Below, piece by piece: positions 33,283-44,569 of a stretch of DNA of 64,000 nucleotides. Position 1 is the stretch's first letter. Each line of letters opens with the position of its first letter. This DNA comes from Meriones unguiculatus (Eukaryota; Chordata; Mammalia; Rodentia; Muridae), in NCBI RefSeq assembly GCF_030254825.1, contig NC_083353.1:119825642-119889641 (forward strand), given 5' to 3'. A program made the translations under genes and the position numbers. Under the pieces are notes generated by a model. That model was not told the origin of the DNA. It was given only the letters and a program-made list of their open reading frames with translations, and made no database searches.

Positions 33283-33655
33283 TGGTTAATTTTGTTAAGT
33301 TGACACCAACTAGAATCATTTTGGAAGAGGGAACCTTGATTGAAGAATTACCCCCATCAGACTGGCCTCTGGGCATGTCAATAGGGCATTTTCTCGGCAG
33401 GGCCACTGTGGGTGGTACTACCCTTGGGCAGATGTCCTGGGTTGTATAAGAAAGCAAACTGAGCAAGACCTGTGGAGCAAGACAGTAAGCAGCTCGCCTC
33501 CACGGCTTCTGCTTCAGTTGCTGCCTTCAGGTTCCTGTTTTGAGTTCTTGTCCTGACTTCATGATGGGCTGTGACACGGAAGCAGAAACAAACTGTTTTC
33601 CTCCTCAAGTTACTTTTGGTCGATGTTTTATCATACCATCAGAGAAGCAAACCAG
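33283..33655 (+). mobile_element. MT-type MaLR LTR
   Basis: Sense MT LTR: GTTAAGTTGACACCAACTAG, GAGGGAACCTTGATTGAAGA, GGGCATTTTCTCGGCAGGGC, TGTATAAGAAAGCAAACTGA, and TTTTCCTCCTCAAGTTACTT. No internal ERV sequence attached. Confidence 0.75.
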
Positions 33656-35070
33656 GAGACACTCCTTAATCTTTTTGGGAGTCAAGCGTTGACAAGATGA
33701 TGGGGTAGTTCTCACTACCCTCTGGGCAAAGATGAGGCAAGCGTGAGTCGGGGTCTTGGGCTGTTGACACGCCTGGCATTTAATTTGCTTCCCTTTTACT
33801 ACTTGTGTGGAGGTGAATCTCTTAGCTGGTCCTAGGGCACAGACCCTGCGCTTTGGGGGAAATGTGCAATTTCAGGCTCACTTCTTGCCTGCACCCATGT
33901 AAGCATTGAAAGCCTCATAAAGTGCCCTGGAAGATGTCTCCACTCTCCCCCGTCTATCAAGCAGATCTTTAGGTCAGGTGACGGTCCCCAGGGGAAGCCG
34001 TGGACGGGTGAGGCTTAAGAACCAACGCTGGACGTTAGAATTAGCATGCTCCAGGGAGCACCGTGTGAGCCTAGCTGACACAATGCCTTTCTGTGCTGCT
34101 TTTAGCTTTAATCAGGGCTATATGGTATAGCTTGTGATTTCTTGGGCATCATTCTGCTCCCCCTCCCCACAGGAGTTTATTCTTGTGACTCGGTTTGCAT
34201 ATATGTACATGTATTGCATGTTCATAGGATCGTGAGTTATAGAAATTATAGTGTAGTCTGCTTTTTAGCATAGAGAGGAAAAGATTGCACAAACCCCAGC
34301 TTTGTTGTAGCAAAGAAACCTTACATATAGTTGTAAAATATATCTCCTTGGAGGGCTGGCTTTGTGATGGGCTATAAACGGATTGTTAAACAGCAAGCTG
34401 AGGGGCTGTTAGCAAGCTGTCTCTAAGAGCATCTCCCTGGTCTAGTCTGAAAAGGTAATGTGTATATATTGCGGTGATGAAATAGTTTGCCTGTGGTGTT
34501 TATATGTTGATTGTGTGTGTGTGTGTGTATGCTCAGTGGTGAACAGCCCGAGAAGATAATTTTAAAATATTGTTTGTTCCTGTGTTAGTATTTTCGTTCT
34601 GAACTGGACAGTGTTTAAATCCTGTCTTGCCTTTTTAAGAAGCTGGCTTAAACGAACAGGTGTTTGGTCAGCTACAGGGAATGAATCAACTCTACTTCAA
34701 AAAGCTCCGGTATGTTTTATAACAGCCTCATATATAATAACCGCTTTAAAGATCCGTGCAGTAGAATGCCAGGGTAACAGGCAGATTGCCTCCTCATCCG
34801 CAGACAAGCATTTGAACTCACAAGTGCTGCGAGGCAGGGTTCCCACTGTGCCATCTATTCTTACTTGAACCTCTCCTCACACTCAGGTGACCCGGCTGAG
34901 AGTGGGTCTGTGCAGATGCCTGCTGCCATTGGGTCTAGAGTGGAAGAGTTCTTTCTTGTTACTAGGATGCTTCTAGTACGAGGATAACAGCTGCTGTGTT
35001 AGGAAACAGGTGTCTCTTCTAATCCTCTGACTGGATCAGCTTGCTACCCTGGCAGTGTCTTATTATTACT
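33656..35070. other. Intron, unique sequence
   Basis: Short (GT)n at about 34514-34528. No gene or transposon recognised. Confidence 0.45.
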
Positions 35071-35075
35071 GTTTT

Positions 35076-35097
35076 TATTTATTTATTTATTTATTTT
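35076..35097. repeat. (TTTA)n repeat
   Basis: About five TTTA units. Confidence 0.9.
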
Positions 35098-35404
35098 TCT
35101 CTCCCACGTAAGCCAGCTCCTGCCAGGAGGTGCTGGTGAACGGGAGGAGTGCCAGAGGACATGGCAGCTTTTCTTGGGAGAGGTTTCAGTTAGTAGAATC
35201 TGCTAACCAGTCATGTCATAAAGCGAAGGCTGAAAAAAAGTCATTTGGAATAGAAATCACAGGGGAGAAGGATAGTAAATGGATGGTGCTGCCAGGTCAG
35301 CTCTCTGTTCTTCAAAGGCCAGTGTAAGGCCAACAACGCTACAGAAGTGAATATGGCTCTTCTCTCATCTCTGGCCTGTGGATAGGCTTAACCACTGTTG
35401 CTGC

Positions 35405-35562
35405 TTTGTTGTTGTTGTTTTGAGACTGGGTCTCCATTAGTACAGGCTAGCTTTGAACTTGCTATGTATTTAGCTCCAGGCTGGTCTCAGACTCATAACC
35501 CTCCTCATTCAGCCTTCAGACTGCAAAGATGACAGGTGTGCACCACCATGTCTTGCTGAACT
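35405..35562 (-). mobile_element. B1 SINE
   Basis: Inverted B1 with a GTT-rich start (GTTGTTGTTGTTTTGAGACT), GCTCCAGGCTGGTCTCAGAC and GGTGTGCACCACCATGTCTT. Confidence 0.75.
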
Positions 35563-35741
35563 GTTGCTTTGTAAGGTTTTCAGATCCAAAGCTTTAAGAT
35601 GGCTGTTGTGCTGTGTTTTCTGGTCAGCAGGGCAATCTCGTTCTATGTGGTATACCTCATGTCCCTACCCTGTTGTTGCTGGCTTCCTTCTGGTACTGAG
35701 TCATCTTGCTTTCTTTTCCCCCTGTCTCCACTTCTGGACCC

Positions 35742-35758
35742 TGTCTTAGTTAGGGTCA
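35742..35758 (-). mobile_element. MT LTR, left piece (interrupted)
   Basis: TGTCTTAGTTAGGGTCA is the inverted end of an MT LTR. The element resumes at 36133 after a class II LTR insertion. Confidence 0.75.
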
Positions 35759-36132
35759 TGTTATAGGAGATTTTTTTTTTCTCCCTCCCTTAGCTCGAAG
35801 GATAATGACTCACGAGACTCAATTATCATTTTACAGATACCTCGACCATATAGGTAGGCTCTTCTCTAACTAGCTCATAACTTAAAATAACCCATTATTA
35901 TGATATACGTTCTGCCATGTGGCTGGTTACCTGAGCTCAGGCATTATGTATCTGTTCTCCTCACATCTTGTTCCCTGAATCTTGCTTGCCTGTCTATCCC
36001 AGAATTCTTTCTTCTACTGGATGACCCACCTATTTCCTGCCTCTGCAATAGGCTGTAGGTTTTTTTTTGTTTGTTTGTTTCTTTTAATTGACAATGTTGC
36101 ATCCATACAACACACAAGAGATTCCTTTTACA
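35759..36132 (-). mobile_element. Class II (ERVK-type) solo LTR nested in an MT LTR
   Basis: A 374-bp unit with TG...CA ends (TGTTATAGGAG at the left, CCTTTTACA at the right), flanked by a 6-bp target duplication with one mismatch (GGGTCA 35753-35758; GGGTTA 36133-36138). Read on the minus strand it holds GTAACCAGCCACATGGCAG and TTTTAAGTTATGAGCTAGTT, familiar from RMER17-like murid LTRs. The 6-bp duplication agrees with the ERVK class. Confidence 0.75.
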
Positions 36133-36505
36133 GGGTTACTGCTGCTCTGATGAAACACAATGACCAGGTTTTGGGAGGGGAGGGTTTTTTCTGCTTATAC
36201 TTCCACATCACTGTTCATCTTTGAAGGAGCTCAAACAAGGCAGGAAGCTGAAGTCAGGAGCTGATGCAGAGGCCGTGGAAGGTGCTGCTTACTGGCTTGC
36301 TTGGCTCACTTTCTCACAGAACTCAGGACCATTCCAGGAATGGCATCACCCATAATGGGCTAGGCTCTCCCCAGGAATCACTACTTAAGAAAATGCCCTA
36401 TAGGCTTGCCTACAGTTGAATCTTAGGGAAGCTTTTTCTTAATTGAGGTTCCCTTGTCTCAGATAACTTTAGATGTGTCAAGTTGACATAAAAGTAGCCA
36501 GCACA
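36133..36505 (-). mobile_element. MT LTR, right piece
   Basis: Continues the MT LTR: GGGTTACTGCTGCTCTGATG, TTCCACATCACTGTTCATCT, CAGGAGCTGATGCAGAGGCC, AGAAAATGCCCTATAGGCTT, TGTCAAGTTGACATAAAAGT, ending AGCCAGCACA. With the left piece it forms a complete TG...CA LTR. Confidence 0.85.
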
Positions 36506-36514
36506 TCCCCTCCC

Positions 36515-36665
36515 CCGCCTTTTTTAATGAGAGAGTCTTGTACACTCTCCCATTCTGTTTTGGCCTCAGCCTCAGTATGTAGTCAAAGCTGGCCCCAAAC
36601 TCCTGATTCTTCTGCAGCCACCTCCCAAATGGTAGGGTCTCAAGGGGATGTCACCGTTCCTGGCT
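36515..36665 (-). mobile_element. Decayed B1 SINE
   Basis: Inverted B1 traces: TATGTAGTCAAAGCTGGCCC, AAACTCCTGATTCTTCTGCA and GATGTCACCGTTCCTGGCTC. Confidence 0.5.
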
Positions 36666-37089
36666 CTGGACTGACTCCTTGCAGCTCACTGCTGTGTCAT
36701 GCGAAGTCCCTGACAGTCTGCTTTCTAATATCATCTTCATCTCCCCTTTGACAGTTCAGCCCACTCAGGCAGTACTGCGCTTGTCCCAGACCATATGCTG
36801 AACTTTCACGTCTGGAATATTCCCCCCATCCTCTTTCTCCCTGGCAGCCTTCTTGTTATCCGAAGCCTGTTTTTTAAAGCCTTCTCTGTGGTTGCCAGGC
36901 ACGGCATTCCCACAACTCATTGAACTTGCCTTTGTGATTGGCAATGATCCGGCTATAGATGACTGGCTTATTATTCTCGCTGGTCTGAAAGCCCACACTG
37001 GGCAGGAATCTAATGGACTCATTTTTTTTATATTTTCAGTTTCCAATACAGTGCCTTTCTGAGAGGCAGGATAAGGTATATTGAATCAA

Positions 37090-37325
37090 ATAATTTTTGG
37101 GTGGATGTGGAGGGCGCAGCGTCTCCTATAGACTAGGCTGGCCACACACTAACCATATAGTAAAGATGACTTTAGACTTAGATAGTCCTCTTGTTTCCAC
37201 ATAACAAAATCTGGGATTATAGGTGTGTGCCAACTCACCCCCAGCAGGTTGGGGGTTGAAACCAGGGCTTTATGCATGCTGGGCAGAAAGCTGTTCTCTT
37301 AACTAAGCTATATATCCCTGGTCTT
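37090..37325 (-). mobile_element. Decayed B1 plus ID-type SINE
   Basis: ATAGACTAGGCTGGCCACAC and TAGGTGTGTGCCAACTCACC suggest an inverted B1. GGGGGTTGAAACCAGGGCTT and TAACTAAGCTATATATCCCT suggest an inverted ID-type head. Confidence 0.5.
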
Positions 37326-38845
37326 GAATTAGATTATTTAGCTTCTATTAGGTGGATCCTGGGCTTTGCGATGTGGAACATGAAGTCTGCACTGTTGACA
37401 TCCCAAGGAAGTTCTCCTTGAGGATAGTGGAAGGAAACAATAAGGACTTCTGCTCGGAAGCCCCGTGGAAGACCACAGGGCGAGCAAAACATACCCCCAG
37501 CCCCGGGGTACACAACAAACGTGCGTATCCACTCGGACTTTCTCTCCCAGGGGAGCTTGCCACCTGTTCCTCCAGCTTGTTCCCTCACTAGCTGGTCAGC
37601 AGGAATAACCTGGGAACAGCACAGCTTCTGGAACCTTCTGTGAAGTTTGTGTTTGCCTTTTGAAGTAGAGTATGGCACTGTCCCTGCTCCTGGGTGGGCT
37701 CTCCCCAGCTTTCTCTGGAGCCCGTGTTTCCTTTCGCGCTGACATCAGTACGGAGGGAAGAGGGTCTTTGTCAATCTCAGTTTCATGGCGTTGCCTCAGG
37801 GACAGACCAGTGAGTGACTCAGGTACCACTGCGCTGGGGAAGTATCCTTGTCGTATCCTTGTGGCAGGCAGCCTCAACATTTCTTTCTGCAAAGGGCGAC
37901 ACTGCAGTGTTTTCTCATAGAGCAGATTCTCTGGTGTCTTAGGGTTTCTTGTCTGCTCAGTACGATTTCACACAAGCGAAGCTGACCAAATGGAAGCAGA
38001 TCCAAGAGACCCCTGCACCTTCCACACAAGCCCAGAAACACTCATCTTTGCTCCTTTTCTTGTTGCCATTGATTGATGGATGGCTGGGAAACAGACCATT
38101 AAGCTGTGGGAGATGGTCCAACTTCCTGCACCCAACCAGACCCCAGCACAGATCCTTGTGTAGTCCCTGCCCGCTCAAACAGTGCCAGTGTTTCCTGATC
38201 ACCTGCCAGGGACTCTCTCCCAGACTCCCACTGCAGCTGCCTGCTGGCCCTGCTGCCCTTGACCTCACCTTGCCTGCAGGTGAGTAGGTCCCCACACTGC
38301 TTTTCTTCATCCCTTTGCTCAGGGAGTCTGGATCTTCTTGTCTCTCTCACATAGATTCAAAAGAGGTTCATGCACCCAGTCAGTTGGTACAACATGTCTT
38401 TTGACCACCATGAGAGTAAAAAAATTCTAGACCCACGCGCAAAAGTGAAAGTGCGTGCTTCTGAGGTAGGGGGTGGCTACCAGGGGCTGGTGGACACTGT
38501 CCTTGTACCCTTCATCCTTTGACAGCATGGTGTAGTCGAGTTTCTTCTCACAAGTGTCATGAAAACCTAGCTCAGTGCCTTTCCTGCCAAGCGTTTTCCT
38601 CTGCCAGACAAAGTGGTCAGGCAGAGGGGAGACCCAGGGCCCGGCACATGGGACCTAGCCTTGTTCCCACTGTCAAGTCATGTTCTCATCTTGAGACTGC
38701 CCCCTATTTAATTCTGTGGGAGTTTATCATCCTAGTTCTACCAGCAAACTTTCACGCCTCCATGATTAAGAGGAATTGATACTGATTCACTTAAAATTGC
38801 TTTAAAATTGATCTGCCATAGAGAAAAACTTTAGGATGGGTTTGT
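37326..38845. other. Intron, unique, repeat-poor
   Basis: Overlapping open frames of 90-117 codons occur on both strands (37334-38350), but none resembles a known family and none has splice or start support. I call no gene. Confidence 0.45.
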
Positions 38846-38849
38846 GGTT

Positions 38850-39050
38850 GTTAATAGATTTTATTTTGAGATTTTTCACTCATGTATATCATTGTACTTT
38901 GCTCTCTTGCTTGACTCTCCCCACTCAGTTTTCCTCCTTGCTCTTGTTGGTCCCCTACTACCCCAAATAGCCCCTCTTCTGTTTTTATTTATATGTAATA
39001 GATATGAATATATATGTACGTTATATATTTAGATTCTGCACATGAGAGGA
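38850..39050 (-). mobile_element. Probable L1 3'-end remnant
   Basis: ATTTTGAGATTTTTCACTCA with a following pyrimidine-rich block and TATATGTAATAGATATGAAT resembles an inverted old L1 tail. Low certainty. Confidence 0.3.
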
Positions 39051-39545
39051 AAGGTAACATTTGTTTGGTAGTTTCCTTTTTCTTTCTTTGGCTTGGTTGA
39101 ACTCTGTTTGCTGAATACAAAGAGAATAGCAATCTCTGTGCCATCATGGGGGCCACCGTTCTACCCCCTCCCCCCCAGCAAAAGTTAAATCTGAATTTAT
39201 GATATGGTGAAGGGCGTCTTGATGGCCTTTTTATTTTTCTCCTTCCATCAGCCTCAGTACTAGTAGACTTCTGTGTGACACCAGATACCAAAGACGCCAC
39301 CTGTGCCAAGGGTCTTTCCAGGATTTCCTTCTTCTATGCTCTCTGGCTGGTGCTGAGAAGGTCGTTAGTGTGTCTCTGCAGCAAACTGCAGGACACTTAA
39401 GCCTCATGCTTCAGGGCAGAATCTGAGATCAGGAAGGAACTAACCCCCAATCCCCATTCCACACCACTCACTGCTGTGACAGTATCTGCACAATCTCTCA
39501 GCCAGGAGTGTGCTATCTGGCAAACACAAGCGTGCGTGCGTTAAT

Positions 39546-39549
<4 letters not shown>

Positions 39550-39579
<30 letters not shown>
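39550..39579. repeat. (CA)n microsatellite
   Basis: Thirty bases of pure CA, bordered by GCGTGCGTGCG upstream. Confidence 0.95.
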
Positions 39580-39583
<4 letters not shown>

Positions 39584-39599
39584 TTCTTTTAAAATGTTT

Positions 39600-40760
39600 C
39601 AATCTTGCCTCTGCTGCCTGGGCTTTGCTTCAGTTCCTCTACCACATCAAGCTCATGCACGGCTGGAACACCAATGTATGGTTCACAGATACTGGGAGGA
39701 CCCTCTCGTCATATGACCTGCCATGGTCAGCCTCGGGTTTGTCTTTGTAAGTGGCTAGAAGTCTCAAAGGTCTTAAAGGAGCCTGAGGGAGAACGGACGG
39801 ACACTGATAGACTCTTCTGTTTTGTGGAAAGGCCAGGCTGAGGAGCCTCTGGTGCAGAGGATAATTTCCAGTGATTCCCAGGCTGCCACTGCCTTCCTTC
39901 GCATCTATCTCCCGTGGCGCAGCACTTCCTTCTGTCTCTATTATTAGCTTTCTTAGCTTTTGCCATTCAGTTTTCCAACTCTCCCCATTCTCTTCTTCCT
40001 CCCACTTCAGCCCTTCAACTTCCTTCACCTCTCATGAGCCACCGCTCATGTTCCATGCCTGCTGGAGCCTTTCTTTGTTATTACAAAATAATTTTGTTTC
40101 TCTTTTGCATCATGCATTCGTCCATATTCCCCAAGTGGATACCATCAACCCTGTCAAATCACGTGATAAACCTTCAAAGCAGAAAGTGTTCAGTGGGTGT
40201 TTCTCAAATGGGCATCTGCAGCACTCTGGGGCCTTCCGTCCCAGCAGCCATTCACTTCCTGTCCCACCATCCTCATGTCCCTTCTTCATTGGGAAGGTTC
40301 TGCCTCAGCTACGCTCTTTCCCTAAATGACCTCCTTCTGCCGTCTGTGTTCATTTCATACTTGTTTTCTGGTTCCTGGTGAACTTCTTTTATGGGTATAC
40401 ACCAGCTCTGCTCTTCGTATCTCTGATTGCCTGACTTTGATACGTGGACATAACTGTGAGTATTGTGTATCAGACATGCCCTTTCACAAATAAAGAGTAT
40501 AGCTTTGGGGGGCAGCTTTGAATACCATAATAAATTTATCATAATTGAGAACAGGCTCGTGTGATTTTTAAGAATTGACACTTTACAAATTACTTTATTT
40601 GCACCTGGCCTTGTCATGTGACTTTTACTTGGTTTGGGTGAGAAAACCAGTTTAACTACTCTTGTACCTGTCTTCCAGATACTGGCTTTAGGAACTAATT
40701 GTTGTCGATTTCACAACTGGTCATTTGTAGGCGGTCAGATTTTGTTGTTTGGGTTTTGTT
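39600..40760. other. Intron, unique sequence
   Basis: Two overlapping + strand frames of about 150 codons (39871-40329, 39914-40381) lie in a C/T-rich stretch. Their predicted proteins are Ser/Leu-rich and match nothing I know. Confidence 0.45.
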
Positions 40761-41000
40761 TTAAGACAAGTTGTCACTGTGTGTGTGTGTGTGTGTGTGT
40801 GTGTCTGGTGGTATGGGGCTTGATATGTAACCTAGCTGCAGTCTTCCTGTCTCTGCCTCCTGAATGCTTCAGGATTACAGGCATGCACAATGAATCTCTG
40901 CTCTGTATGATTCTTTTACCTCCAGTGCTTAGGATCAAACTTGGGCCCTTGAGTGTGGTAGGCAGGCATTAACCACTGAGCTACACCACCAGCTCTTAGA
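40760..41000 (-). mobile_element. Decayed composite SINE with (GT)n
   Basis: (GT)n at 40779-40804, then inverted B1-like TGTCTCTGCCTCCTGAATGC and an ID/B4-like TTAACCACTGAGCTACACCA. Confidence 0.55.
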
Positions 41001-41537
41001 GATTTAACATTTACGACGGGTTACTGTGTGGCATTGGTCTAACAGGAAGTGTGCTTTTCTCACGTTATAACAGTTTATAATGTGTGCTGGCTGGATTTAA
41101 GTAGTAAAACTGCATTTCTGGAAATCAGTGTCTCTAGTCACACTTTTCCTGAGGTAGCCGTAGTCTTTGACCCTTCATGACATGTGACGCAGTGTTTTCA
41201 GAGGAGATGAAAGGAGATGGAGGAAAGTTGCTTGTTCCTCCGCTACTGCAGCATGCTGTCTTTTTAGGAGTAGAAACAATGGAGAGCAGTTAGGGAGATG
41301 GCTTCTAGGGTCAGTTTTAAGACCAGGACAGATAGATACTAGTTCCCTCTGGTGAATGAGAAATTCACCATTGAGAGACACTGAAATGAGTGGGTGAGTG
41401 ATCTTGTATAGCAGGTGGCAATTCTTTAAGCTTTACACTTTGGAACTTGCCATGTAGGGTTTTTAAAATACCTTTTTTTTACTCTATTCATCGGCAATAA
41501 AGAACCACCACTATTTTATTAAAATCCTGCATAGTTG

Positions 41538-41593
41538 TATTCATTCATTCATTCACTCACTCACTCACCTATCTATCTCTATCTATCTGTCTG

Positions 41594-41632
<39 letters not shown>
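41538..41632. repeat. Compound (ATTC)(ACTC)(TATC) repeat
   Basis: Short ATTC and ACTC runs are followed by about ten pure TATC units (41594-41632). Confidence 0.95.
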
Positions 41633-41746
41633 GACAGAGTCTCTCTTTGTAATCCTAGCTGTCCTGGAACTCAAACTCACACAGATCCTTCTGTCCCTGC
41701 CTCTTGAGTTCTAGTATTGAAGGGGTGTACCACTAAGCCTGGCTCC
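41633..41746 (-). mobile_element. B1 SINE
   Basis: Inverted B1: GACAGAGTCTCTCTTTGTAA, AGCTGTCCTGGAACTCAAAC and ACCACTAAGCCTGGCTCC. Confidence 0.8.
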
Positions 41747-41944
41747 TAAGAAGTGATGGAACTAACCAAAACTATAATTGCATTGTGGCTTTCTTTTTCA
41801 TAGGAGTGGGACATATCCTTTCTCGGTTACCATCTTAAAAGGAGATGGGGAGGAGAGAACTGATGTTTAGTAGAGCAATTCCAGATAGCTGCTCCTGTAA
41901 CTCTAGATCAGAGAGCTGGGAGTCCAGAGCTGTTTGATTTGTTG

Positions 41945-42095
41945 AGGTTCCAAGTTAGTCACAGTGATGCATGCCTGTATTCCATCATTCAGAAGGCAGG
42001 AGCAGGAAGATGTTAGCAAGCTAGAGGCCAGGTCTACTCAGGTAGCTCCAGAGCAGCCAGGCTGCTTCCTGAGACCCTGTTTCAAAAGGAATTGG
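41945..42095 (+). mobile_element. B1-type SINE
   Basis: ATGCATGCCTGTATTCCATC, AAGGCAGGAGCAGGAAGATG, and GCTTCCTGAGACCCTGTTTC followed by AAAAGG. Confidence 0.6.
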
Positions 42096-42565
42096 AGCTT
42101 CAGTTTAACTGTTTCTGAAGGGATGCCTAGGAGCATTTTATAAGGGGACTAGGAAGGCAGCCCATTTACTTCACTTCTTTGATCAAGTCTAGGGTTTGCT
42201 GTAGAGTGCTTTGGGTTTCCTGCCCCAGTGGTGAAGGGTTGCCCAAATGTAGCTTCGTGACATCTGTCTAATCAGTTCTGACTGCTGAGTGCTTGTCATT
42301 TACAAGGTAATTATTACAATAACAGGATTTAGACATTTGCAGCCCAGTTTTGAGGGGTTTCAAACCAGTGCCCAAACTGCTCAGTTAATTGATGTGTGTG
42401 GCACAATTACCCTGTCAGAACTAGAACCATGCTTTCTTATGTGGCCAGTTGATTGATTTGTGATTTAGTAGTCTTTAATTGGGATTGTGATTTCAGAACT
42501 ATGGATCAATTCAAGCCATATTACCTCCCCCCTTCTCTCTCTGTCTTTCTCTTTCTGTCTCTCTC
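42096..42565. other. Intron, unique sequence
   Basis: Nothing recognised except a (CT)-rich stretch at about 42530-42570. Confidence 0.4.
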
Positions 42566-42569
42566 TCCT

Positions 42570-42690
42570 GGAGGCAGGATCTAGCTTTGTATCCCAGGCT
42601 GGCCTCAGACATTCCTGCTTCAGTTTCCCAGATGTGGAGATTATAGGTCTCTACATCATAGGACTCTTGGTGACTGACCAAACGTACCTC
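42570..42690 (-). mobile_element. Partial B1 SINE
   Basis: GAGGCAGGATCTAGCTTTGT, CCAGGCTGGCCTCAGACATT and GATTATAGGTCTC in inverted B1 order. Confidence 0.6.
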
Positions 42691-42839
42691 TCTTTCAGTT
42701 ATGTTTATTGGTAAAGAAAACCACAAATCAGCAAGTTCCACACCAAGTGTTTTAGTTTAGTTTAGTTTTTTTTTTAACTTAAAAAAATGTCGAAATAGAA
42801 AGTAAAATGTTTATACAACAACACTCGCTCTTCCATCCT

Positions 42840-43330
42840 GCCACCTATACTGATGTGGGCCATTGAAGGCTTATTTTAGGGTGACAGATGACTTCTGATC
42901 TCATGGCTATCCTGTTTGTACCATTGATAAATGTGATCACGAGGCTTTTTAGTAGTGTAGTATTCCGACTATGGGACGAAACCCCAGCTTCCATCCAAAC
43001 TGAATCACCCCTCGATCCTATTAAGCAGAAAATGCCCTTAACGCCAGTATATGAAAACGCTTTTCTAGGATGAGCCCAAACCATTTCATCCTCCAGATAA
43101 AATCTATCTGCTCGCACTTAGATTGTTCAAAGGCAGATGGTAAGCAATTGAAACGGAGAGGCAAGCTGGCAGAAGGAAAAATAAAACCACAAATATCTGT
43201 ACATGAAGGTGATCTACGCTCTTGCCAACCCCTCCTTCCAACTTCGTTAGCACAACAGCATAGCAATTAAGTAGCATGGGAACTCAGACTCATATGGCTA
43301 ATACGATTGTCCTCTGTTAATGGGGTGAGA
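42840..43330. other. Unique intron block with clustered blood-factor motifs
   Basis: Repeat-free stretch. Within about 100 bp lie a GATA motif (AGATAA 43095-43100), a SOX/TCF-like ATTGTTCAAAGG (43122-43133), an E-box CAGATG (43134-43139) and a RUNX motif AACCACAAA (43185-43193). Motif presence alone does not prove an enhancer. Confidence 0.35.
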
Positions 43331-44190
43331 CAAAGCCTGTGTATAATATACAGTGCTGTTCACCAAAACGCAGAGCTGAAAGAGGGTTTAGGAGATTATT
43401 AGCAGCAGAGCCCATACACTGCCCTCTGTGGCAGCCAGACCGTACTGAAATCTCATTGCTCCCCATCGCAGGTTAATAGCGGGGTCACTGGTGTGGAATG
43501 CTTGCTATTGTTCAGGTACCAATTCTTCCAGGAAAGAACCACGCAACAACAGTATGCAGCTTCTGATTGGCAGTGCAGTGTCCTCAGGCTGAGGAAAGGA
43601 AGGTGGGGAGCAGCACAATGGAAAAGTCCAGAGCAATGGCTGTGTGGGAAACCCTGCATTGAATGCTGGGAGTGACAGTGATTGCCGTCTGACTTTTGTG
43701 GGGTGGCTGCGTGAGGTACAAGGCTCTCAGCCCTGTCACTGAATGACTTTTCAGACTCTGAAAATCTGTCACTTTTTAACCTTGAACTTGAGCATTCAGT
43801 GGCAGAAGGAAAAGGGAGAGCAGTTCATCAGAGCTGGGTGTTTAGTTGCCATTGCTGCAGCAGGCCATCTGTGGCCTGGTGGTGCCACACTGGTGTTCTG
43901 AGGGTTTGTGTCGATCCAGAAGGCGGAAGGGGCAGCTCACAGAGCAGGTGGGTGTGCTGGAGGAGGAGGGCATTTGGTGGCAGGATGTGAGATGAGCTTA
44001 CTCGTCTGGGAACCAGTCTGGGGATGTCCATGAGGAAGAAAATGAGAAGACTGCGGTGAGTGGGCTGATGCAGGAAAGAATTGACTGCAAGCTGGAGTAG
44101 AAGAAAGGAGTGGGTCTCCAAAGGCAGCCACTTTTGGGAAAATACACTCTGCTGCTCCGGTGGCTGAGTGGAGGCTCTAGAAGGAGGAGA
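43331..44190. other. Intron, unique sequence
   Basis: Nothing recognised. Confidence 0.4.
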
Positions 44191-44569
44191 TGTTAATTTT
44201 CAATTTGATGCAGTCTACAGTCTCCTGGAAAGAGACTTTCAGTGAAGGACTACCTAGATCAGATTGAGAAGGTCTCTCTATCTTGAGCACCTTAATTGAT
44301 GCTGGAAGACCTGCCCTGAAGATTTCTGCCACCATTCCTGGGTTTTAGGCCCCAGACTGTATAAGGGTAGAGAGAAAGCTAGCTGAACACTAAGCACACT
44401 TGCATTCATTTCCTCTTTGTTCTTGACTGTGGTTGTGATGCACCAACCATCCCAAGCTGTGTGGCCATGACTTCCCAGCACCCTAAAATAAGCTAAAATA
44501 ATCCCCTTGACTCTTCAGTTGCTTTGTGGCCGGGTATTCTGTCACAGCAACAAAAATGAAACCAAAACA
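44191..44569 (+). mobile_element. MaLR LTR (MTD-like)
   Basis: A 379-bp unit with TG...CA ends (TGTTAATTTTC, ACCAAAACA). Internal marks: GTTTTAGGCCCCAGACTGTA, GAGAAAGCTAGCTGAACACT, and an AAATAATCCCCTTG stretch where intact members carry the AATAAA signal. This copy has lost that signal. Confidence 0.65.

Noticed and set aside
37334..38350. Frames of 90-117 codons on both strands (candidate intronic gene or processed pseudogene)
   Set aside because: No recognisable protein family, no poly-A tail or target duplication as in a processed pseudogene, and frames on both strands are equally long.
39871..40381. Overlapping + strand frames of about 150 codons
   Set aside because: Two frames overlap in a C/T-rich stretch, the proteins are Ser/Leu-rich and match no family, and there are no splice signals or conserved domains.
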